64,000 nt of DNA from Buxus sempervirens (taxonomy: Eukaryota > Streptophyta > Magnoliopsida > Buxales > Buxaceae): assembly GCA_947561395.2 (NCBI GenBank), contig OX387185.1, forward strand, positions 23,875,866 to 23,939,865. The letters are read 5' to 3'. Below the pieces are notes generated by a model. It made no database searches, was not told the DNA's origin, and saw only the letters and a program-made list of their open reading frames with translations. This document shows, piece after piece, positions 32,479 to 43,278 of this stretch (positions within the stretch are counted from its first letter, which is position 1; each line of letters opens with the position of its first letter). The translations under genes and the position numbers were made by a program.

Positions 32479-34484
32479 AGGTTTTAATGAGCCTTCGTCT
32501 TCAGGAAAAGACTTTTTAGAAGGCTCTCAAAAAACAACAAAAGATTTTTCAATTTTTTCTAGAAAAATTAAATTTTTTCAAAAAGGTCCAAACCACTTAT
32601 GAACCATAAAAGCAAACGGAATTGGATCGGGTTGAGTATGACTTCGACCTCGAGCTCGACTTTGACCTAATGGGGGTTGAGGAAGAGACCGAGGACGAAG
32701 AAGACGACCATCCAAAAGAAATCACATATGTAAGGACGTGTGCCTCAGGACATTTGGAGTTGCCACTGCCTGAGAGGTGCAGGCAGACACAAAGGGTTTG
32801 CCTAACCGGGTCTAACTTTTCTGGTTTGTGGCTTATTAGAGATTTGGTTAAGTTCTTGGTTACGTCCGGGGAAGTCCGAAGACACCTTGGCCTGCCCCGT
32901 CGGTTCGACTGGTCCCTCAGGTCTCCCTGGTTTTGAGTCAACTATCTCGGAGCGTCATGAAAGGGGGTCCAACCCAATATTGAAGAGACCATATCAATAA
33001 ATCTAGAGACCGAAGATGACCCAAAAATAGTGAAGATTGGGGTATGCCTATCTGAGGTACAGTGTGATGAAATGATACGATTCTTGACTGATTATGAAGA
33101 TGTATTTGCATGGTCGTATCAGGATATGCCGGGGTTAGACACTGATATGGTTGTGCACAAGCTACCAATTCTGCCAGTTAAACAGAAATTGAGAAGGTTG
33201 AAACCTGAGTGGACATTAAAGGTCAAAGATGAAGTGGTTAAACAATTCCAAGCAGGATTTTTTGCAGTCTCCACGTACCCCGAATGGCTTGCAAATATAG
33301 TGCCAGTGCCAAAGAAGGATGGAAAGGTCCGAATGTGGGTAGACTACAGAGATTTGAACAAAGCAAGCCCAAAGGATGATTTTCCACTTCCACACATCGA
33401 CATCTTGGTGGACAACACTACTGTACATAGCCTCTTTTCATTCATGGACGGTTTCTCTGGGTACAATCAGATTAAGATGGCTAAGGAGGATCAAGAGAAA
33501 ACGGCTTTCATTACACCTTGGGGTACCTTCCACTACACTGTCATGCCATTTGGGCTTAAGAACGTTGGGGCAACCTACCAACGGGCCATAACAGCCTTAT
33601 TCCATGATATGATCCATAAGGAGATGGAGGTCTATGTGAATGATATGATAGCCAAATCATGTGAAGAAGAATACCACTTGATCAATTTGAAGAAGGTGTT
33701 TGACCGACTCAGGAAATACAGTCTAAGGCTTAACCCTGCAAAATGTGTCTTTGGGGCTACATCAAGAAAATTGTTGGGATTTATTGTAAGTAGAAGGGGA
33801 ATTGAGATCGACCCAGCTAAAGCCAAAGCAATAATTAAAATGCCCTCACCTAGAGCAGAGAAGGAAGTTCGTGGTTTTCTTGGAAGGATTCAGTATATAA
33901 GCCGGTTCATAGCACAACTCACTGCTATCTGTGAACCAATTTTCAAGCTTTTGAGAAAGAATAACCTGATGGTCTGGAATGACGATTGCCAAGAAGCCTT
34001 CGATACAATAAAAGAATATTTATTGAACCCACCTGTGCTAGTGCCATCAACTCCAAGAAGACCACTGATTCTACACTTGTCAGTTTTGGAGACGTCGATG
34101 GGGTGTGTCTTGGGACAGCATGATGACACAGGCAGAAAGGAAAGGGCGATTTACTATCTAAGTAAAAAGTTCACGAAATATGAAGCAAAGTATTCCCCTT
34201 TGGAAAAGACCTGTTGTGCCTTAGTGTGGACAACTCAGAGACTGAGGCACTATTTCCTTAGTCACTCCACATTATTGATATCTCGAATGGACCCATTGAA
34301 GTATTTATTTGAGAAACCAGCATTAACCGGTAGAACGTCAAAGTGGCAGCTGTTACTCTCTGAATTTGACCTCACATATATCACTCAGAAGGCAATTAAG
34401 GGTCAAGCCATCGCTGATCATTTAGCTGCACATCCTCTACCAGAATACCAACCCTTGAAGAAAAATTTCCCTAATGAGGCAATT
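32451..34484 (+). pseudogene. E2 pol, first part (RT and first RNase H), damaged
   Basis: Pol resumes at PFPEGFNEPSSSG and continues past the acidic DYDFDLELDFDLM-like stretch. About 210 bp of unrelated sequence interrupts at about 32721-32933. A one-base deletion follows near 32960. From 33030 the frame is open and encodes RT and RNase H closely similar to E1. The catalytic YVDD is YVND at about 33636-33650, so a catalytic aspartate is lost. A deletion and TGA at 34485 end this part. Confidence 0.88.
32721..32933 (+). other. Insertion of ~210 bp in E2 pol, origin unknown
   Basis: It begins at about ACATATGTAAGGACG after PKEI and ends before GAGTCAACTATC. No terminal repeats or TSD were recognised. 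Confidence 0.55.
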
Positions 34485-36225
34485 TGAAAGCTCGTAGCAA
34501 ATGTTTTTCGATGGGGCCGCTAACATGAATGGAAATGGAATAGGGGCAGTTTTGATCAAGCCAGATAGGTCACATATCCCAATCGCAGTGAAGTTGAGGT
34601 TCCAGTGCACAAATAATATTGCGGAGTATGAAGCATGCATAATTGGGTTACAAGCAGCCTTAGACCATGAAGTGGAGGAACTTAACGTATATGGAGATTC
34701 GAGTTTTATCATCTTCCAAACAACTGGTGAATGGAAAACCAAGGATCACAAACTGATCCCCTATCACCAGTATTTGGAAGACATAAGCACCAAATTCACT
34801 CGAATTTCCTTCAATTATATGCCAAGGGCCAAGAACCAATTCGCAGATGTGCTAGCCACATTGGCTTCAATGGTCAATATGCCAGAAGGTGTTGATATTA
34901 GACCACTGGAAATTGAATTCAGAGATGAACCTGCTTATTGCCTTGTTCTAAAAGAAACACCAGAAGAAGAAGTACCATGGTTTCAAGACATTAAGAACTT
35001 CCTAAATGATCGGAGTTTGCCAGAAAATGTCACTTCTACAGAGAAAAGAACAATACAGAGGTTCGCAGGTCAGTTCTTACTAAGTGGTGGACAATTGTAT
35101 AAGAGATCACACAACGATATCCTACTCAGATGTGTTGCCAAGACCGAGTCAAAAAGATTAGTTGAAACTGTACATGGAGGAGTTTGTGGACCCCATATGA
35201 ACAGGTACATGCTTGCCAAGAAGATTCTGCGATTGGGATATTACTGGTCGACGATGGAGCACGATTGCTATATACATGTCAAAAGGTGTCATTTATGCCA
35301 AGTGTATGCTGATAACAAGAATGCACCCCCAAGTGAATTGCACAACATGACATCTCCATGGCCCTTCTCCATGTGGGGTATAGACGTCATTGGAATGATC
35401 TCTCCAAAGGCATCAAATGGACACAGGTTCATCCTTGTAGCAATCGATTATTTCACTAAGTGGGTAGAAGCAGCCTCATATGCAAATATCACAAGTAGCC
35501 ATGTTATTAAGTTTTTGAAGCACAATATCATTTGTCGCTATGGTTTGCCAAGTGCCATAGTATCAGACAATGCTTCAAACATTAAGAACAAGGATATGAG
35601 GAAGATGTGTGAGCAGTTTCAGATTACCCATCACAAGTCAGCTACGTACAGACCTAAGATGAATGGGGCAGTGGAAGCAGCGAATAAGAATATAAAGAAG
35701 ATCATTCAAAAGATGGTAGTGAGTTTCAAAGATTGGCATGAAATGCTGCCACTTGCTCTACACGCCTATAGAACCTCGATCCGGACTTCTACTGGGGCAA
35801 CCTCGTATTCCTTAGTATATGGGATGGAAGTAGTTTTACCAGTGGAAGTGGAAATCCTTTCACTAAGAGTGCTAATGGAAGTTGAATTAGAAGAAACTGA
35901 ATGGATACCGTCAAGACATGATCAACTCAATTTGATAGAGGAAAAGCGTTTGAAATCGCTTTGTCATGGCCAATTGTATCAGAAGAGAATGGCCAGGGCT
36001 TACAATAAGAAGGTGAAACCCAGAACTTTCCAAGAAGGAAATTTAGTATTGAAGAAAATTTTACCCTTTTTGGAAGACCCTCGTGAAAAATTCAAACCAA
36101 ATTGGGAAGGGCCTTATGTTGTCAAAAAGGTCCTGTCAGGGGGTGCTCTCATCTTAACAGAAATGGATGGGAAAGATTTTCCTGAGCCAATTAACTCTGA
36201 TGCAGTAAAGAGATATTTTCCTTGA
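34485..36225 (+). pseudogene. E2 pol, second part (second RNase H and integrase)
   Basis: A TGG-to-TAG change lies at about 34495 before MFFDGAANMNG. The frame 34501-36225 is then open for 574 codons. It holds the archaeal-type RNase H (FDGA, AEYEA, YGDSS, ADVLA), the integrase zinc finger HGGVCGPHM...CHLCQ, the integrase core (GIDVIG, VSDNAS, GAVEAANKN) and the C-terminal module ending RYFP. It matches E1 pol closely. The integrase looks intact but has no start of its own. Confidence 0.88.
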
Positions 36226-37167
36226 ATGAATATTACTAGGAAATGATCTGAGGCCATATTTCTATATTTCCCAAAATTTTCATCCCTAGTCAAGCCAATT
36301 CGAGCTTGTTCGTTTTTTTTGATAAACCTAAACTGGACTTACAGTCTTATACTGGGGCAGAACAAACTGGGGCAAGGCCAATAGGGGCAAAGCCAATAGG
36401 GGCAAAAAGAGAAAAAAAAGAAAGAGAAGAAAAATAGTGGCAAATGAAAGCCAAATACAAAAAAAAGGAAATGGGATTAAATTCATCATGACTATAAGTC
36501 CAGTTGACCCACACTTAGAAAATTTTGAGCCTTTAATACCTTTTCTTTCATAAACCGAGCTTAGCCTTTGTTTCATCCTATTCTTAAGCCCTCGGTGATT
36601 TTAGTATATTCATTCAACTTTCAGAGTAGGATTGGTGATGACGGAATGCAGAAGCCAGCCCTAATGAAAACCGTAATTGGCACTAGGGGCAATAGGGGCA
36701 AAAGAAAAAATAGAAAAAAAAAGAAAGAAAAAAAAGAGAGAAGAAGAATCAAAGGTTGAGTTGATCATGTGGTCCAAGTTTGAAGTCAGCATGAGCACTA
36801 GAAATTGAGCAGATTAGCAGGGTCAATCATGGAGGAAAAGCCATTTGGGGATGATTCTAAAGGTCACAGAATAGACAGATTTGGTCTCTCCCTATTGCTT
36901 GGACTACCCTTTTCATTATTCAACCTGATTTTAATTCCTTTAATTATATGTGATTAAGTGTTTTGGATAAAAAAAAAACTATAATTTGGCCAGTGATGAG
37001 AAATCAAATACTTTTCATAAAACTTTTGTTTTTACAAGTATCTGAGAATTCTGAGGCCAATAATATAAAACCTATTTTTGAATTAAATCCTTTGTATTTC
37101 CACTATTGGAGTTTGCTTTTGTATAAAGGTATGAAAAAGGAAAAGAAAAAAAAGAGAAAAAAAGAAT
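36226..37167. other. Spacer between pol and antisense gene 1 of E2
   Basis: AT- and A-rich sequence, partly matching E1 10863-11807. It contains short GGGGCAA/CAATAGGGGC repeats around 36355-36400 and 36680-36700. No gene was found. Confidence 0.6.
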
Positions 37168-37324
37168 CTAATCCCTATCCCCTAACTACTCCTCAAGCTT
37201 CCTAATCTGAGCCGCCTAAGTCGCAATGATTCTAGAAGCTCTCTCTGCATCTGGATCGCTAAAAAAGGAGATAACCTCATCTGAAAGAGATTGCTTAATC
37301 TTCAATACCCTAATGTCAGCCAGG
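37168..37324 (-). pseudogene. E2 antisense gene 1 (DUF7745-like), 3' end left of E4
   Basis: On the - strand it matches the last about 50 codons of the E1 gene (IKQSLSDEVISFFSDPDAERAS...IRKLEE). It has two extra TAGs, at positions corresponding to Q and R in E1. The gene continues at 56207 beyond E4. Confidence 0.82.
37320..37324. repeat. E4 target-site duplication, left copy
   Basis: CCAGG precedes the 5' LTR and matches 56202-56206. Confidence 0.95.
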
Positions 37325-40300
37325 TGTAAAACCCCGATTTTTCACCTAATAAATAAATAAATAATAAATAAAAGAAAATATGAGTTAAGTCCTAGTTAAA
37401 ATAAAAAGTGAAGATTTAGAGGATAATTAATTCAAATAAGTTCTAAGTTGAAGATAAAGAAAGAATTTTAATGAAATTAGCCTAAAAGAATAAAAAGGGT
37501 ATTTTGGTAATTTTCAGAAAAGGGTAATTAGTAAATAGATCATCAAATAATAATTAGAATTAGAAAATAGAAGAAAACAAATTATTTTGACAAGTTAGAA
37601 ATTAAAAGAAATTAATAAAAGCCTAAAAGTGGGAAAAAGGGTAATTAGGAGATTTCACGTCTTAATTTGGAGAAAATAAGGTTTTAAGTGATAGAAATGT
37701 TTAATTTAATATTTTGCACGAAATTAGGTTATTTTCATGAGTTTAGATAATAAGAAACTTAATTAGTATTATTTAAGTTGAAAATAGAAGGTGGAAAAAA
37801 AAAGTAGGAATTAAATTAGAAGGATTAGACATTAACTAGACCATGGTTGGGTTAGCCCAAATTAAGTTAGCCAATTAGGGTTTGTTTAGGATTTCTAAAG
37901 CTTAGTATAAATAGGAGGCTAAGGTTAGAAGAGAGGGGATTTTCGTGGGTTTCTTATGGAGAGAAAAGAGGGAGAGAAAGGAAGGAGGTCTCTAATGGAG
38001 GTGTCTGACCAGCCACCATCAAGATGCGATCGGGGAAAATCCGTACGGTGGATCGCCTTCAAATTTGGAGGTTTTGTTCGTGACTGATAAAACTACATTA
38101 TGAACGGTGGAGATTTGAATTGGAAGAGTCTAGCTTGGTGCGGTTGGGAGCAACATTCTGGTCCAGAATTAGAAGGTGTAATGGAAGAAGGATTTAGCGT
38201 ATAAGGCAAGTAGTAACCCTTGGAAAACGTGAGGAATTGCATGATTTGGTTTTCTGTGATTTCATATGGTTGAATGGATTAGTCGAAACAGTATTTACAT
38301 GAAATCAAATTGTTTATATTTTAGGGTTTTGTGTTCTTGAAGAATTTGCTAAAGTAAGGAAGAAACTTGGTTTGATTATGAAATAAATTATAGGATGGTA
38401 TTTAATTAATAAGAATTGATCTAGAAGGCTTTAGGAATGTTTTAGAATGTTATTAGATCAATTTAGACCAAGAAAACATAAAGCAAAAGCATAAGAATCC
38501 GAAATTGTAAAATCTGGAAAATTCTATTAAAAATTGCACGAGCGCCCAGGATCGCCTAGGATCGCTCAGCCCTGTAGAGGTAGGCGCTCTATGCAGAATT
38601 TGTAGATTTTGGGGATTTTGTAATTCGAATAAATTCCCAATAATTCTTATGATTAGTTAAGCATGTTAGCATCTTTATAAGGACCTAATTAAGCTATAAA
38701 AATTATAAAATTAATTGGGAAAGATTAAGCAATAAATAGAAGGTTATAATGAAAGGATTGTTTATAAAAGAGTCAAAGGGTATGGATATTGCTAGAAATA
38801 ATACTACTGAAATTTATAGCTTACAAACATCTTTTAAACTTCATTCTAGGTCTGTAGAACATGCTGGAAAAATAAAATACAGAAAATTCAAATTGAAACT
38901 AGCTTAGGTGCTAAGGCAGGAAATTGGATTCTAATAAAGGGATTAAGAAGGAAAAGTTCAAGCATGATTTGATTTACTTTTATTTGGGCTTTAAATATGA
39001 ATATTGGCTACTGGATGTGCATAAACTTTAAGTTGCATCGAACTTATGATTCATGGGTTTATTTTGAATATAATTAAAGAATTGCATCTGTTATCATGCA
39101 AAAGGCTCTGTTTGGATTATTGAGGATTGAAACATGGTTTTCACTTGGAATTGAATACTTTGGTATGGATTGGTATGTGGTATGATATTGTTCTCTTTAA
39201 TTTTACGGTTGGGTGATACGGCTTCTGTGGTAGAGTTGATACTATCTTTTACGGCAGAGATGGGTAATCCTCTGTGTAGAGATGTGTAATCCTTTACGGG
39301 TAAAAGTGCGTATGCCTCCTACATTAGCGTGTCCTCCCGTATGTGGTTTTATCGTGGTTTGTGTCAGTGGGCTTAGCTGTATATGGATCCATAGTTTTGG
39401 CTGGTTAGCTAAGTGGTATTTAGTTTGGGTTGATTTACTCCTATATTGCGAGCGCGCTTCCCTTTGCAAGTTAGTTTGCTCTGGGAGGGTCCTATGTCTG
39501 GAGGGACACCCCGGTGAGCCGCTGGTGATTCCCTGTACATGTGGATAAGCGACCACACTCCATGTATTGATTCTGGTGCTGCATGCTGGTGGTACGTCCA
39601 ACTCTGCGGGGTTCGTGCGCAATAAGTCGGTGACTACGGCTCTTGCCTAAGCTGCGCTGCATGGGGCTTGAGTATCATCAAGTAGCACTGCCCCTAAGCC
39701 GCACGGTGGAACAGCATTTAGTAGAGTGTCATCTCAAATACTTATCATCTTTGTGAGTCCTGCAATGGCACGTGTTTTATCGCTTTGTCGGTTTTACCTC
39801 GTTAACATCAAGCTACTGGTATTTATACATGATCGTCTGTTTTATCGCTTTATTTGGAATTGCCATGAATAACTTGGATTTCTCGTCTTATCGTTGATTA
39901 ATCGAATACCTCATGACTATTTGCTTATATTGGACTGTTTCAAATTGCATGCACCTGCTACTTGCTGAGATGTAAATCTCACTCCGTTTTCCCCTATATT
40001 TTTCAGGTTGCTTGGAGAGATCGCGAAGTTGGGGTTTTAATTTGATGGGTAGAATTATAATTGGTATTAATGTCACATGTTGATTAGATAAACTTAATTG
40101 TGAATTGAATTGAATATATTGATTAAAGAATTGTTTATTTTATTTGGCCACCATAACTCTGATGTAATTGATTTATAAATTTTAAAATTATTGTGAATCT
40201 TGGTATGTATCTGACCCCAGCTTCGTGGTAACATCTCGAGTTTGATTGTTGAATCGGACTTGGGTTGTTACAGTAGCGAACCGGGTTCGGGTTGGGTGCT

Positions 40301-40332
40301 GGTTTGCACTGACCCGGGTTCGGGGCGTTACA
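37325..40332 (+). repeat. E4 5' LTR
   Basis: It is 3,008 bp and TG...CA bounded. U3 is AT-rich and unlike E3/E5. A TATAAATA lies at 37906-37913, a short CpG-rich module at about 38536-38590, and a block at about 39340-39720 that is strongly similar to the E3/E5 LTRs. The open frames at 39242-39622 are in that block and not credible genes. Confidence 0.95.
37906..37913 (+). promoter_or_regulatory. E4 LTR TATA box candidate
   Basis: CTTAGTATAAATAGGAGGC resembles the TATA context of the Tat LTRs. It lies about 580 bp inside the LTR. Confidence 0.55.
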
Positions 40333-40336
40333 GAGA

Positions 40337-40348
40337 TGGTATCAGAGC
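40337..40348 (+). other. E4 primer-binding site (initiator-Met tRNA type)
   Basis: TGGTATCAGAGC lies four bases after the LTR. It is the same site and spacing as in E3 and E5. Confidence 0.93.
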
Positions 40349-40815
40349 ACAAGATCTAAACCTAGGAACTAAATTCTTAGGTGGGTAGTGGGATTGAGTG
40401 CACGTTAGATAAAAGCATGTTTATTTAGGATGAGAGACTTTAATTTTATTTGCATGTTGTGAATGCTATTGTGTGATGATATTGCTATGCTATTGATGTT
40501 ATTATTAGTATTGGATGGTATATTATTAACCAAAATAAATTAAAATTTTGCAATATTAACCTGTGCTTATAAATAGATAAATTTCCACATAAGAAAAATA
40601 AATGGAAATGGAAATGGATAAAATTTAACAAAAATGATCTGATATATATGACTGTAAGATGAAACAAGTACAAGTTTGATGTAGCTGTATCCTCAATAGG
40701 ATAAAAGACCTAAGAACTAAATACAACCAAAGGAACCCAAAAAGTGTATACACATTTGTCCCAAAAGTGAAAAAGAAAGAAATAGAAAAATACAAGTCTC
40801 TAAAGCAAGAAAAGT
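40349..40815 (+). other. E4 internal 5' region, noncoding
   Basis: The first about 60 bp (TTAGGTGGGTAGTGGGATTG...) resemble the Tekay leader at 43195-43240. The rest is AT-rich without a gene. E5 is inserted at its end. Confidence 0.65.
40811..40815. repeat. E5 target-site duplication, left copy
   Basis: AAAGT directly precedes TGTAAAACCCCG and matches 50290-50294. Confidence 0.95.
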
Positions 40816-43152
40816 TGTAAAACCCCGAATTTTACTTAAATAATAAATTAGATTAGTAAATAATATTACTGAGGGTTATGATCGATGGGAATATTTTATT
40901 CTTGTAGGGGGTGATCAGTTTAGTGAAGATCCAGAATTAGACGCAGATCTGACCGTCCGATCTTGAGATATCAAGGTACGTATTTTAATTGGGCGAGGTG
41001 TATGGGAGAGTTTGCATGGGAGATGCATGGGATCAGGGAGTATATATATGCATTAAAATAACCTAATCGTATTCTCGCTCGTATTATTCAGCCGCAAACG
41101 ACGAGAGTTGAAACGACCGAGAAGAGAAGAAAGAGAAGGAAGGGGGAAGACCAAGGGGACTTGCTCAGAGCCTTGCCTTGCAACTGAGGAGAGGTTTGGG
41201 GGTTTGCTGTTCAGAAGAGAAGAGGAGAAACGCGTATACGAGGTAGGTGACACCGTTTTGGTTTTGAAATTGGATTTTTCCTTGGTTAATCGCAAATGCA
41301 TGTTTCTATGATATGTAATGTTGTATTTAGTTAGCTAAGCATGTTAGAAATACACTAGAATGAGTTTAGACGAGAAAAATCGTGATTTAGAACTATTTCG
41401 GCTCGATTTCGCACGACCGCCGACCTCGACTGTGCTCGGCGCTCGTCGGCGATCCTCGGCGCTGGTTGAATAAAATTAGGGCGCCGTAGACCGCGAGAAG
41501 ACGGACCGCGGGCGCTCGAAAATACACGACCGCTGACCTGGGACCGCCAGGGCGATCCTAGGCGCTCTCAACAGAATTTCCAATTTTTCCTAATTTCGAA
41601 CCTAATTCAATTCTAAACTATTTTTAGACAATTTTAATGATTAATTAAGGTGCTTTAAGACCAAAATAAACTACCTAAACCCCTGTTTTACAGAAAAACA
41701 AATTAGGGAGATATGTAGGACAATAGTTGCCAAGTTTTGAAGGTAAATGAGAAACGTGATTTTGGAAAAGCCTAACTATCATTTGACTATCTAAATACCT
41801 CTAAATGACATTATAAATCAGAATACTTTCTAAAGAGAATACTGAATTCAGATGAATAAATATTGAAGTAAATGTACAGATATAACCATTATATGCCGCT
41901 AGGCACCAACCCTTATAGAATATGACACTTTAGGGAAGTTTTGGAGTCTAGTGGGCATAGCTGGTTGTGGATCCATAGTCGTAGCTAGATAGCTGAGGGA
42001 TATGTCATTTGAGTTGAGTTACTCCTATATGCGACGCGCTTCCTTTGCAAGTTAGTTTGTCTGGGAAGGTCCTATGTCTGGAGGGACACCCCGGTGAGCC
42101 GCTGGTGATTCCCTGTACATGTGGATAAGCAACCACCTCCATGTATTGATTCTGGTGCTGCATGCTGGTGGTACATGCCAACTTTGATGGGTACGTGTGC
42201 AATAAGTCGGTGACTACGGCTCTTGTCTAAGCTGCGCTGCATGGGGCTTGAGTATCATTAGTAGCATCGCTCCTAAGACGCACGGTGGTATAGCAATTGG
42301 TTGAGAAACATCTCAAAAGGTTTATCTAACTTTGTGAGTCCTACAATGACCCTGAAATCATAAAACTTGTTATTATTGTGGTACGTGCGGGAGGCATGTG
42401 TTTGGGATATTGGTTGGATGTGACTGTTTAGTACATCCTGGCAATGCATGAATTATGTTACTGATTTGACTAAGGTATTTTCATATTAAACTTGCTGGAA
42501 TTCATCTCTAGAACTGTTTAGTATATTGTTTTGTATTTACGAATGATACGAATGATTATACGAGCCTGATTAATCGATGTGACTTATTCGTGCATGAACT
42601 GCTACTTTCCGTATATTAACTGTTTAATCATGCATGTGTTACCTACTGGGATATTCGTATCTCACCCTACTGTTATTCCATTTTTTTCAGCTGATACGCG
42701 AGAGGGGGATCTCTTAGACTTCCAGGGAGAGATAGCTGAGTATTCTCCAGAGGATTACTATTATCCCGATCTTATCTGAGGTGGATTGATGTTATAGACT
42801 TAGCATTTTAATTGGTTCATTATCATTAATTGGATTTGATGTATGAGAGAGACAAGAGAGAGTTAGTAACCAATTCATACTACCAGACTTTGATACTATT
42901 GATTGATGGTCAAGCTTCATGCTTGTTTGATGATTTTAATCTACACTTCCGCACATACTTGTTTCCGCAACTCTGATGGATTATATATGGATTGGATTTA
43001 CTTTCTTTGGTCTGGTATGTTATTGATGTTGTGATTGATATGGGCCAGTAACACCTCGGATTTGGTTGTTGAACTAAATTCGGGTTGTTACAGTAGCGAA
43101 CCGGGTTCGGGTCAGGTGCCGGTTTGGACTGATCCGGGTTTGGGGCGTTACA
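40816..43152 (+). repeat. E5 5' LTR
   Basis: It is 2,337 bp. It contains a TATATATA stretch near 41041, a donor-like GAG|GTAGGT at 41242/41243, a CpG-rich module at about 41410-41570 and the conserved LTR core at about 41940-42300. The small ORFs 41053-41311, 42005-42202 and 42579-42779 recur in the other LTR but lack coding support. Confidence 0.95.
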
Positions 43153-43156
43153 GAGA

Positions 43157-43168
43157 TGGTATCAGAGC
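43157..43168 (+). other. E5 primer-binding site (initiator-Met tRNA type)
   Basis: TGGTATCAGAGC lies four bases after the LTR, as in E3 and E4. Confidence 0.93.
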
Positions 43169-43278
43169 AATGGTCCTAACCTTAGAATTAGCCAAACTTT
43201 AGGGGAATGGGATTGTGAGTACGCTAGATAGAACCCCTAGAATTATTGGATTCTAACAAGTGGAATTGAATTTTGCAG

